Assembly (NCBI RefSeq): GCF_000738085.1
Contig: NZ_JPRS01000003.1
Coordinates: 1 to 64,000 of the forward strand
DNA: 64,000 nt
Source of the DNA: Cryobacterium sp. MLB-32
Lineage (GTDB): Bacteria > Actinomycetota > Actinomycetes > Actinomycetales > Microbacteriaceae
Direction: 5' to 3'
Shown here in pieces: positions 18,568 to 26,854 of this stretch; the first letter of the stretch is position 1, and each line of letters opens with the position of its first letter. The notes under the pieces were generated by a model. It did no database searches. It was not told where the DNA came from and saw nothing but the letters and a program-made list of their open reading frames with translations. The translations under genes were made by a program, and so were the position numbers.

Positions 18568-18714
18568 CAGGAGGCGCGGCGGAGGATTAATCGGAAGACT
18601 GGAAATGTGTTCACTCCCTCGGCATTGTGAATCATCTGTTTCGAGTGCCGAGTTTACGTAACACGCGTTTCAGTCATGTTTCCGGGAGCGGTCAAGCCAT
18701 GACCGATGAGCTGG

Positions 18715-18851
18715 TCAGCGACCGACGACAGTTATGGTCGCACCCGTCGGGGCGTCCGCGGGAAACCACTCGCGTGCATGAAGCCGAAGTGATCGACGTC
18801 TCCGCTCGCGAGCAGGGTGTAACGGAACTCGTCGGTGACGCTCGAATTCAC
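18715..18851 (-). pseudogene. Unknown ~45-residue protein gene, frameshifted
   Basis: GTG 18851 overlaps the amidase stop (GTGTGA) and opens NSSVTDEFRYTLLASGDVDH. After FGF the coherent sequence continues in another frame (HAREWFPADAPTGATITVVG, Arg, stop at 18715). Adding one base near 18778 gives an uninterrupted 45-residue product. The composition, the start overlapping an operon stop and the well-formed ending suggest a real gene. I recognise no family. It sits between the amidase and the PucG-like gene, so a role in ureide or amide breakdown is only a guess. Confidence 0.45.
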
Positions 18852-20079
18852 ACTGCTGCGGACAGGTCAGCGGCAGCGGCCACGATGGCCGCGTCACTGA
18901 ACCGCGGGCCCACGAGACCGAGGCCCACCGGGCGCCCCCCGACGGTCAGCATCGGCGCCGAGACAGCCGGATACCCTCCGATAGCCGCCAGACACGTCAT
19001 CGAAACCGTCGCCGTGCGCGCCGCATCGACGGCACGCGTGCCCGCATCCCGATTCGGCGCCGCCGACGAGGTGCTCGGAAGCAGCAGAATTCGGCCATCG
19101 AGCACAACGTTCAGTCGATCGCGGGCCTCCTCCAGCCGACCTCGGGCATCCGCCTCTTCGTATTCGCCCACCTGCCGCGCCCAGGCGAAGCGCCGTGCCA
19201 CATCGACGCCCAACGCGCCAGGGTTGTCGCTCACCCAGCCACCGTGCTCACGCCACGCTTCGGCCGCCTGCACCATGCGAAACGCCGCGGACAGCGCCGT
19301 CAGGTCTCCGACGTCGACGATGTGCGGCTCGGGCAGGACCCCCACGCTCTGCAGTCGATCGAGAGTGTCGACGAAAGACGCCTGCACCCCCTCGTCAGCG
19401 CCGAACACGAGCGACACCGCGACCGCATACTCCGTGGGCGCGGCCACCTGCGCGCCGGAGGCAAGACACGTCTCCGCCACCAGACGCAACAGTTCCGGCG
19501 TGCGCGTCAGCCAGCCCACGGTATCGAAGCTCGGTGCGAGCGCCAGAAGTCCGTCACGGCTGACGCCATCGTGTGTACTGCGCAACCCCCACAACCCCTG
19601 ATATGAGGCAGGAACTCGGATCGAGCCGGCGGTATCGGTGGCGAGGCCGATGCTGGCATGACCCAGCGCGACCGCTGCCGCCGGACCGCTCGACGATCCG
19701 CCGGGGAGCCCGCCCGGGACACGAGGGTTGGGTGGGGTGCCGTAGTGCTCGTTGACCCCCGCGAGGCTGTAGGCGAATTCGTCGGTGCGCGCGATTCCCC
19801 GCACCGACGCTCCCGCGTCGAGAAGGGCTCGCACGGCGGGGGCCGTTGTCGCGGCCGGAGCTGCACGACGGAGGTACTCGGGTACGCCCGCGCCGAGCGC
19901 GAACCCGGCAACCTCAAACAGGTCCTTGACGGCGATCGTCTCACCGAGAAGGGGGCCGTCCGCCGCACCCTGGATCAGAGGCTTCCTACCACTCGCCAGA
20001 TGCTCTCGTCGAAGGCGGGGGTCGGCACCGGCAGCGCCGTCGTCACGTGGTTGAGCTGGTCGAGGGCTGTGTCAGCCAT
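18848..20079 (-). pseudogene. Amidase-signature enzyme (AtzF/allophanate-hydrolase-like), frameshifted
   Basis: ATG 20079 starts inside the end of the acetamidase gene and reads TALDQLNHVTTALPVPTPAF to a stop at 19975. The next frame carries the enzyme core: IAVKDLFEVAG (catalytic Lys), GLPGGSSSGPAAAVALG (cis-Ser) and TDTAGSIRVPASYQGLWG (Ser nucleophile). The shift lies at about 19978-19995. Restoring one base gives 410 residues. The Ser-Ser-Lys triad is complete, so the enzyme is probably functional if the shift is a sequence error. The likely substrate is an amide or urea derivative of the ureide pathway. Confidence 0.78.
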
Positions 20080-21160
20080 GGAAATCCGCCTTTCGGATGC
20101 GTGCGTGAACTCCACACACGATGTCGACTACCTGGGAGATGTTGAAATCGGTCGCCGCGCTCAGGTATGCGTAGGCGAGGGTGCGATCCATGCCATAACG
20201 AGCACCCAGCAGGGCGATGGCCGCTCGAACGCACTCGCGCACGGCCTCGTCAAGGTCGACGTTGAGGCCCGTCGGCACGAGAAAGTCGCTCGTTTCCGCC
20301 AGCGGACCCACGAGAGATCCGAAGTGCGCCTCGGCTTCCTCGCGAGGAATCACGTCGAACCGCACGGTGACCCGAAGACTCGCCTCCATCGCGGTCAGTG
20401 CGACCTCGCCGTCACCCTGGGCGAAATGCGGGTCACCCACGTACGCCAGGGCACCGTCCACCTGAACAGGCACGTACAGCGAGCTGCCCCGAGTGAGCAG
20501 ATTGATGTCAATGTTTCCGCCATGCGACCCGGGCGGCACGGAGTGCGGTCGCTCCATTCCCGAAACGGCAACCCCCATGATGCCCAGGAAGGGGTTGAGT
20601 GGAAACCGAACATTCCTCGGCCCGCCGGGAACGAGCGGCAGTGTGCCCACCTGAACGCCGTCGTGCTCCTCAACGGTGGCGAACACGCTCACGTTCTCGG
20701 GACCCAACGGGTATTCGCCGGGCAGCGCGCCCTTCGCGTGGCGGTTGGAGATGATGCCGTAGGGCACACGGGGAATCGCCTCGACGAGAGTCATTTTGAG
20801 CAGGTCGCCCGATCGTGCCCCCCGCACGTGGATCGGCCCCGTGACCACGTGCGGGCCGTCCACCAGTGGGGTGCGGGGATAGTCGCTCGCTGCCAGGGCG
20901 ACGGCGTCATCGAGCACGAGGTGGGGTGCCACCCCGAATTCGCCGAAGAACGCGGTAGGGTCACGCCCCTGATCCTCGTGGATCCCCTCATGACTGATTG
21001 TGTCAATGGTGACGTCGGTGCCGGAATCGATCGTGAGTACCGCGACATCCGATTCGCACGGTAGCCGACCCCACAACACGGTCTGCCGTGTCGCCGGCAG
21101 GTATTGCCCCGCACGGATGGCGCCGGTAGCGGGTTGAAGAACGTCTATGAGGGTGACCAA
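20072..21160 (-). CDS. Acetamidase/formamidase family protein
   Basis: A 362-residue FmdA/AmdA-type amidase: DTISHEGIHEDQG, HVVTGPIHVRGARSGDLLKM, NPFLGIMGVA, PPGSHGGNIDINLLTRGSSL and DPHFAQGDGEVALTAMEAS are all family hallmarks. It releases ammonia from formamide-like amides. The start is TTG 21160, with GGAGG seven to eight bases upstream. First gene of the leftward amidase operon; its product may be the formamide or carbamoyl fragment released downstream in purine breakdown. Confidence 0.9.
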   Translation of the reverse strand: MVTLIDVLQPATGAIRAGQYLPATRQTVLWGRLPCESDVAVLTIDSGTDVTIDTISHEGIHEDQGRDPTAFFGEFGVAPHLVLDDAVALAASDYPRTPLVDGPHVVTGPIHVRGARSGDLLKMTLVEAIPRVPYGIISNRHAKGALPGEYPLGPENVSVFATVEEHDGVQVGTLPLVPGGPRNVRFPLNPFLGIMGVAVSGMERPHSVPPGSHGGNIDINLLTRGSSLYVPVQVDGALAYVGDPHFAQGDGEVALTAMEASLRVTVRFDVIPREEAEAHFGSLVGPLAETSDFLVPTGLNVDLDEAVRECVRAAIALLGARYGMDRTLAYAYLSAATDFNISQVVDIVCGVHARIRKADFHG

Positions 21161-21249
21161 GGTGTGCCTCCGTGTCAGCGGTGCCTGTCAGCGGTACATG
21201 TGCTTGAGGCTATCGCCCACCGCACGGGTCGCGGTACCGCTGCCGTCAC

Positions 21250-22563
21250 TCAGCAGACGACGGATGCCGCCGTTAATGCCTCACGGGCACGCCGCGGCCC
21301 GGTCCCGTGTGAGAGCGACTGCCCGAGCCGCTCCAACCGATCACGAGGTGCGCCCGCCAACGCGAGCAACCGAACGGCCGCGGCGCGGATCTGCGCCGAC
21401 GTGGCCGTGTTCGGGTCGAGAGTCTCGGCGAAACCGGCTCGATCGAGCGCTGCCGCCCCGGCAAACTGGTCGGTGGAGAACGGGAGCACGAGCAGGGGAA
21501 CCCCGGCCGTCATGGCCTCGGTCACGCTGTTATTACCCCCGTGGCTGACCGCGAGAACGGCATGATCGAGCAGGCGCACCTGCGGGAGAAAACCGCGCAC
21601 GAGCCAGCTGTCGGGAATCGGACCGAGGGTTGCCGGTTCGGTCGCCCCGGTTGCCAGGGCAACCCGTACACCGAGTCCGGTCAGGGCTGCGGCGACCCGC
21701 TCCAGTACATCGCCGCGAACGGACAGGAAACTTCCGAAGCTCACGTACACGATGGGTTCCTCGCTAGCCGCCAGCCACGCCTCCACGTCCGAGTCGGGCG
21801 CTTCCGAGCGCACCGCCGAGCCGAGGAAGACGTGCTCGGGAAGCAGCGCCGTGCGTTCCGCCGAGTGCAACTCCTCCGGATAGTTGAGCAGCAGCACATC
21901 ACCGGTTTCCTGGAAGGCGTCGGTGCTCGGAACCGCACCGGGGTTGAGCTCCGCGAGGGCGGCGTTCCACTGCGCGGTGAACGAATCCCGCACCGATTCG
22001 CAGAGCACCCGAAGACCGGCCAACTCTGTGACGCCCGGCCGGAAGACGTCAGACCAATCCGGAGGGTATCCGTAGACCTCGCCGAAAACGGGCAGGGCCG
22101 ACGGATGCCCGAGCACAACATCGGCATGGTGCACACCCGCCGTCATCAGGCCGAGCCGGGCGCTGAACGCGAGGTGGTCGACGATGACGTGGTCGGGTTG
22201 CACCCGCCGCACGAGGGCCTGCACGTTTCGCGCGATCTCCACGGGGTTCCAGAGAAGATCGCTGCTCCGCGCCTCGGCCTGGAACCGCAGCGTGTCCACC
22301 ATGCCGCGTCTCGTAGCGTCGAAGAATCCTCGCAGGGCGTCGTCTTCGCCCGCGGGCTGCGCCTCGACGCGAATCGTTCCCGGGTTGGAGCCACGACCCA
22401 GTTGCAGGTTCTCCCGTTCGAACCCGAATGCGGCAACGATGTCTGCGGTCGCCGGGCCGCTGGCCACGACAACGCGTTCGCCTGCCTGCTGCCAGGCCGC
22501 GCCGAGCGTAGCCAGCGGGTAAAGGTGTGATGCGTAGTCAGGGCTGATAATCAGGAGCGTCAT
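21250..22563 (-). CDS. GT1 (UDP-glycosyltransferase/MGT-like) glycosyltransferase
   Basis: A 437-residue GT-B fold enzyme. The N-terminal LIISPDYASHLYPLATLGAAW is the acceptor domain. EPIVYVSFGSFLSVRG and the C-terminal VRGFLPQVRLLDHAVLAVSH, GGNNSVTEAMTAGVP and FSTDQFAGA form the nucleotide-sugar motif of GT1 enzymes, which glycosylate small lipophilic or macrolide acceptors. It overlaps the upstream HEAT-GT4 gene by four bases, so the two are probably co-translated. Confidence 0.88.
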   Translation of the reverse strand: MTLLIISPDYASHLYPLATLGAAWQQAGERVVVASGPATADIVAAFGFERENLQLGRGSNPGTIRVEAQPAGEDDALRGFFDATRRGMVDTLRFQAEARSSDLLWNPVEIARNVQALVRRVQPDHVIVDHLAFSARLGLMTAGVHHADVVLGHPSALPVFGEVYGYPPDWSDVFRPGVTELAGLRVLCESVRDSFTAQWNAALAELNPGAVPSTDAFQETGDVLLLNYPEELHSAERTALLPEHVFLGSAVRSEAPDSDVEAWLAASEEPIVYVSFGSFLSVRGDVLERVAAALTGLGVRVALATGATEPATLGPIPDSWLVRGFLPQVRLLDHAVLAVSHGGNNSVTEAMTAGVPLLVLPFSTDQFAGAAALDRAGFAETLDPNTATSAQIRAAAVRLLALAGAPRDRLERLGQSLSHGTGPRRAREALTAASVVC

Positions 22564-24763
22564 GAAGCCTTCAATTCCCAGGTCGCGGTCTCTTCGGCTC
22601 GAGCCACGTCACGATACACATCGGTGAGCGAGCACGCCATGGCCTGGATCGTGAAGTTCTCCTCCACCATCGTGCGGCCGCGGTCGGCATATTCGCGGCC
22701 GAACGGACCGACAGCGATGTCAAGCGCCGAGGTGATGCCACGGGCGAGTTCGCCGGCGCTCGCGGTGTCGACGAGAAAACCGGTCACACCGTTTTCCACA
22801 TAGGTGGCCGGCCCTCCCGCATCCGGTGCGACCACGGGCAACCCCGTCGCCATCGCCTCGAGCAGAGCCAGGCCGAACTCCTCTTTCACGCTGGCACAGA
22901 CATAGGCGCCGTGCGGAGCGCACAACCCGACGCGTCCGAACCGGGCTGCGACAAGCCATCGCGCGACCGTATCGTTGGCACGATGCCCCGCCAGCAACAG
23001 GCCGTTTTCCGCGGCGCTCGCCAGGGGCAGCGCCGCGTCGATACGCGTCAGCTGTTCCTGCTCGTCCGGTGACGGATGCTCGAGATCGCCACCCACGATC
23101 AGCAGGTTGCTCCCCTCATGCAGTGTCGGGTCGGCGGCCCAGGCCTCAACCAGGCTGGCCATGCCTTTTACTCGATGCAGCCGACCGACAGAAATCAACA
23201 GGGGCAACCGCCGGCGCCGCTCCGGAAGCATTCGAAGCAGGTCATCAAGCTCGGCGGTCGCGGGCACGATGGATGCCCCCACTCGCGGTTCCAGAGCCTC
23301 CGCCAGACTTTTCTCGATCACGGAAAGGTCGATGCCCTCCGCGACGACGGTGTGGCGCTCAGGGTGGGCGTTGATGTCGATCCCGACGAGTTCGCGCATG
23401 TCACGCTCGAGGTCGGGACGGGGAAAGAACACCGTGTGTGCGGCGTCTGCGGCCAGCCGCTGCACGAGGCGCGACCGAAACCAGAAGTGCTCCGCCTCGT
23501 CCACGGTCCCGAAGTTGGCCCGGGTGAGCGACCCAGAGCGCTCCAGGGAGTCGATCACCGCATGGGGATCCGGTGCGACCGTGAACACAATGGGAATATC
23601 AAGCTCCCGAGCGACCGTCGCGGCAGCAAGGCTGCCGATGTCTGCCATTCTCAGATGAATCGCATCGACCGTTCCCGCGGCCCGCAGCACACGGCGGATG
23701 CCGCGCTGCGCCTGGATGCGCCGCGGCCACGCGTCCGCGGCCGGTACCACTCCGCCGAGAAAAGGCACGGCGGCGAAGGCATGCCCCGAGAGCGTCGAGG
23801 ACACCTCGGTGAGGCAGGACAGGGCCGTTTCACTGCTACCGCGGCTGAGCGTCAAAACTCGTTCAACCTGATCGGTGGCATTCAGGTCTGAGCGACTGTT
23901 GACGTCGACTCCACCCGCACGATGTCCCGCCACCAAGGCATCGCCGAGGCGCACGAGCAGGGTGGCAATGCCACCGTTGTCTCCTGACCCGACCCTGGAG
24001 AGTTCGCCGTCGATGTCGGCATGCAGGAACAACTGCGCAACGGTCGTGCCCTGGCTCCACGGCGGTCGGGGATAGCTCGCCGACGTGAGGTCGAAGAGTG
24101 CGAGCCTGGCCACATCGGCCAGCTCGTCGGTGCCGAAGGAAAGATCCGTCACAATGCGAACGTTCGTGTCGTTCGCCACGCGATCACCGAGCCCGGCGAC
24201 CGCAGCTGCTCTGGCTTCGGCCGATTCGGAGCCGTCAACGGCCACGGCGCGCAGCAACCTCTCGGGAATGCGGCCGGGAACGAGCCCGAGTGTTTCCACC
24301 AGTCGGGCTCGCGCGCCCGACTCCGTCACGCCGAGCAGGGCGCCTTCCACAGCCAGCGCGACGGAATCGGCCGCCGACGCGCTCCACTGCTCGAGAGTGC
24401 GCTGGGCGATCATGCCCGAGAAGCCTCCACCGATGACCATGCCCACGAGGCCGGCAAGGGCATCCAGCGCGGGAGCCGAACGCCGAATGCCCACGCGGCG
24501 TGGTCGCGGAGAAAACCCGAATCGTGACCGAGCAGCGGAACCAGCACGTCGTCCGCCGAGTCATCGAAGATGCGGGCGAGCGCATGCACGGCCGCGATGG
24601 CCGTCACCTGATCGGACGAGTCCGTGGTGGCCGCCGCGAGAAGGCGGACAGCTCTGGCCCCGCCATCGCGGCTTGATGCCACGGTCAGGTCGTCGGCATA
24701 GCGGATCCCAGCCAGTATCGAGCCGGACTGACGCATAACGTCCAGGGCTGTGTGCGGTCCCAT
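22560..24763 (-). pseudogene. HEAT-like repeat / GT4 glycosyltransferase fusion, frameshifted
   Basis: ATG 24763, preceded by GAGGGGAG, starts an alpha-helical repeat region (AVRLLAAATTDSSDQVTAIA, VHALARIFDDSADDVLVPLL, LRDHAAWAFG). The frame then shifts near 24484 and helical repeats continue to about residue 200. A GT4 domain follows: ATVARELDIPIVFTVAPDPH, LPLLISVGRLHRVKGMASLV, the donor motif EEFGLALLEAMATGLPVVAP. One added base gives 734 residues. The HEAT-like part may bind a protein partner or acceptor. The substrate is unknown. Confidence 0.75.
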
Positions 24764-24946
24764 GGTGCTCCCCTCGGGGCGATCTGTCGGTGTTGGCCCG
24801 GCGATTACGATTTCGTATGCGAGTGAGCCCGAACGCTCGGCCGACATGCGGCCTGGGCAAACGCCCACATACTCTTCGGAGCCGCGAACACTTCGGATTG
24901 CATACTGTCGAATTGTGTCATGACCGCACCGCCTTGTGAGGCTGAG

Positions 24947-24969
24947 GTAAGCGTCTCTCAGTAAGCGTC
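24947..24969. repeat. Direct repeat downstream of the MFS small-subunit gene
   Basis: GTAAGCGTC occurs at 24947-24955 and 24961-24969, offset by 14 bases, with CTCTCA between. It lies in the 218-base gap between the first MFS small-subunit gene and the HEAT-glycosyltransferase gene. It may be an operator; no terminator hairpin is obvious here. Confidence 0.35.
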
Positions 24970-24981
24970 CAGCTGCGCCCG

Positions 24982-25083
24982 TCACCCGAACAGGGCTGCC
25001 ACCTTGAGCAGAGTCAGCGTCACGCCGAAGACCAGCGGCACGCCGACAACGGTCCAGCTCGCGATGAGTTGCAGGTACTTCAT
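24982..25083 (-). CDS. MFS transporter small subunit (33 residues), copy 1
   Basis: ATG 25083 to TGA 24982 encodes a 33-residue peptide: MKYLQLIASWTVVGVPLVFG then VTLTLLKVAALFG. It is one membrane helix followed by an amphipathic tail. A paralogue of identical length follows the next MFS gene at 26752-26853. An AAGGG ribosome-site-like stretch precedes it. Short single-helix partners of OFA-family transporters are an annotated class, and the repeated pairing here supports that role. Confidence 0.8.
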   Translation of the reverse strand: MKYLQLIASWTVVGVPLVFGVTLTLLKVAALFG

Positions 25084-25108
25084 GTCAGGCCCTTCATGTC
25101 AGGCCCTT
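25081..25108. repeat. 14-bp tandem duplication at the MFS copy 1/small-subunit junction
   Basis: CATGTCAGGCCCTT is repeated perfectly at 25081-25094 and 25095-25108. On the minus strand each unit carries AAGGGCCTGACATG, so ribosome site, stop and start codon are all duplicated. The upstream ATG (25097) reads only five codons before stopping inside the second small-subunit start. Confidence 0.8.
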
Positions 25109-26493
25109 CTCCGGGTCGAGCGGACCGTACCCGGTGCCGCGGTGGCTTCGTGGAATTTCGAGGCGACAGGCGTGATCAACAGGTTGGCCACGAACCCGAT
25201 CACCAAGATGCCGACCATCGCCAGCAAAGCCGCCTGGTAATCGGCGGCGGTGAGTTGTCCGGGCGTTCCCTGCGCGTCCAAAATCGAATTGACAATCAGC
25301 GGACCGGCGATGCCGGCAGCAGACCAGGCGGTGAGCAGCCGTCCATGGATCGCACCCACCTGGAACGTCCCGAAGAGGTCTCGCAGATACGCCGGTGCTG
25401 TGGCGAAACCACCGCCATAGAAGGAGATGATCACGAAGGCGAGAATGACATAGAGAACCGTCGTGCCTGAACCGAAGAGTGCCAGCACGAGATAGAGCAC
25501 GCTTCCCACCCCGAGATACACCATGTAGATGTTTTTGCGTCCGGTGAAATCCGACGTCGCAGACCAGACGAATCGACCTCCCATGTTGGCGATCGAGAGC
25601 AACCCCACGAACCCACCGGCGACGGCCGCGGTAACGAGCGACGAGCCGCCCGATTGACGGAAGAAATCCTGGATCATGGGAGCGGCCTGCTCCAAAATTC
25701 CGATGCCTGCCGTGACATTGCAGAACAGAACAATCCACAAGAGCCAGAATTGGCGGGTCTTGATGGCGTTCTTCGCCGAGACGTGGTGGCTTGTCACCAG
25801 ACGCTTCGCCGTGATCTGTGCCGGATCGAATCCGTCCGGCTTCCAGCCGTCGGCCGGAACCCTGATAGTGAAAGCACCGAACATCATGTACGCCAGGTAG
25901 ACCCCACCAAGGGTGAGAAAGAGCTTGCCCACCGAGTCCCCACTCGCGACCCAACCGGCCGCCCCCGAATTCGGATCATAGGCCGTGAGCAGCACGGTTG
26001 ACACAGGGCTGGCGATGAGGGCGCCGCCACCGAAGCCCATGATCGCCATACCGGTGGCCATTCCCGGGCGATCAGGGAACCATTTGATCAGGGTAGAGAC
26101 CGGGGAGATGTAGCCGATACCGAGGCCGATACCGCCGAAGAAGCCATAGCCGAGATAAACGAGCCATAGTTGGTGGCTGAAGATCCCCAGCGCTGCGATC
26201 AGAAATCCACCCGACCAGAACAGCGCCGACACGAACATCGCTTTGCGCGGGCCATTCGTGTCCACCCAGGTTCCGAGGACCGCGGCCGACAGGCCCAGCA
26301 TCACGATGGCGAGAGAAAAGATCACGCCGATCTGGGTGAGGCCCGTAGTGAAGTGCGACACCAAGGCGGTCTTGTAGACACTCGAGGCATACGCCTGGCC
26401 GATGCTCAGGTGAACGGCCAAGGCTGCCGGCGGTATCAGCCACCGGTTGAAACCGGGTGGAGCGACGGTGCGATCACGATCAAGCCAACTCAT
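25099..26493 (-). CDS. OFA-family MFS transporter (oxalate/formate antiporter type), copy 1
   Basis: A 464-residue, 12-helix MFS protein from ATG 26493. OFA-type features are the N-terminal FNRWLIPPAALAVHLSIGQAYASS, the motif A-like DTNGPRKAMFVSALFWSG and GIGLGIGYISPVSTLIKWFPDRPGM. It is 464 residues, exactly like copy 2, and highly similar throughout. Beside fdhF, fdhD and formaldehyde dehydrogenase, formate or a related carboxylate is the likely substrate. The start is fixed by identity with copy 2. Confidence 0.88.
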   Translation of the reverse strand: MSWLDRDRTVAPPGFNRWLIPPAALAVHLSIGQAYASSVYKTALVSHFTTGLTQIGVIFSLAIVMLGLSAAVLGTWVDTNGPRKAMFVSALFWSGGFLIAALGIFSHQLWLVYLGYGFFGGIGLGIGYISPVSTLIKWFPDRPGMATGMAIMGFGGGALIASPVSTVLLTAYDPNSGAAGWVASGDSVGKLFLTLGGVYLAYMMFGAFTIRVPADGWKPDGFDPAQITAKRLVTSHHVSAKNAIKTRQFWLLWIVLFCNVTAGIGILEQAAPMIQDFFRQSGGSSLVTAAVAGGFVGLLSIANMGGRFVWSATSDFTGRKNIYMVYLGVGSVLYLVLALFGSGTTVLYVILAFVIISFYGGGFATAPAYLRDLFGTFQVGAIHGRLLTAWSAAGIAGPLIVNSILDAQGTPGQLTAADYQAALLAMVGILVIGFVANLLITPVASKFHEATAAPGTVRSTRRRA

Positions 26494-26642
26494 AGTGAAT
26501 TCCTCGCTGCCAGAGGGCACAGCCAGAATACTGCCGAATTCGTGAAAGGGAAGAAAATCCACGACCCCTGTTTTCACCCCAACCGCCATTCGGTCGCGCA
26601 GTCGAGGTTCGACCGCCCCGAGGGCCGGCGGGGCGAGGCGAA

Positions 26643-26669
26643 ACGCGGGGCAATCTGATTGCCCCGCGT
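26643..26669. terminator. Strong hairpin between the two MFS units
   Basis: ACGCGGGGCAAT at 26643-26654 and ATTGCCCCGCGT at 26658-26669 form a perfect 12-pair stem with a three-base loop. It follows the second small-subunit gene on the minus strand and precedes the promoter region of MFS copy 1. A second GC hairpin (CGCCCCG at 26614-26620 with CGGGGCG at 26629-26635) lies just beyond. It most likely separates the two leftward transcripts. Confidence 0.7.
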
Positions 26670-26751
26670 GCAATCCTCCCGTCAACGGCATCGCTGTGCT
26701 CGGAACTGATCCGCTTTCTGAAGGTCAGAAGGTCAGCAGGTCAGCTCATCG

Positions 26752-26853
26752 TCAGCTGAACAGCGCCGTCACCTTGATGAACGTCTGGCTCAGACCGTAG
26801 ACCAGCGGGATCCCGACGATGCCCCACCCGATGATCACTTTGATGTTCTTCAT
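26752..26853 (-). CDS. MFS transporter small subunit (33 residues), copy 2
   Basis: ATG 26853 to TGA 26752 encodes MKNIKVIIGWGIVGIPLVYG then LSQTFIKVTALFS. It is the same length as copy 1, with the conserved MK start, GIPLVYG/GVPLVFG turn and ALF ending. It starts one base after the stop of MFS copy 2 (TGATATG), so the two are almost certainly co-translated. Confidence 0.82.
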   Translation of the reverse strand: MKNIKVIIGWGIVGIPLVYGLSQTFIKVTALFS

Positions 26854-26854
26854 A

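Noticed and set aside
17359-18630. A 423-codon open frame opposite the PucG-like gene
   Set aside because: It is an antisense shadow in GC-rich DNA. Its translation is Arg/His/Gly-rich with no domain, while the minus strand encodes a clear aminotransferase.
19658-21064. A 468-codon open frame opposite the acetamidase and amidase
   Set aside because: It is antisense to two recognised enzymes and has no ribosome site or recognisable motif.
24410-24985. A longer start for the HEAT-glycosyltransferase gene upstream of 24763
   Set aside because: The frame is open to 24985, but ATG 24763 alone has a strong ribosome site and the upstream residues show no helical repeat.
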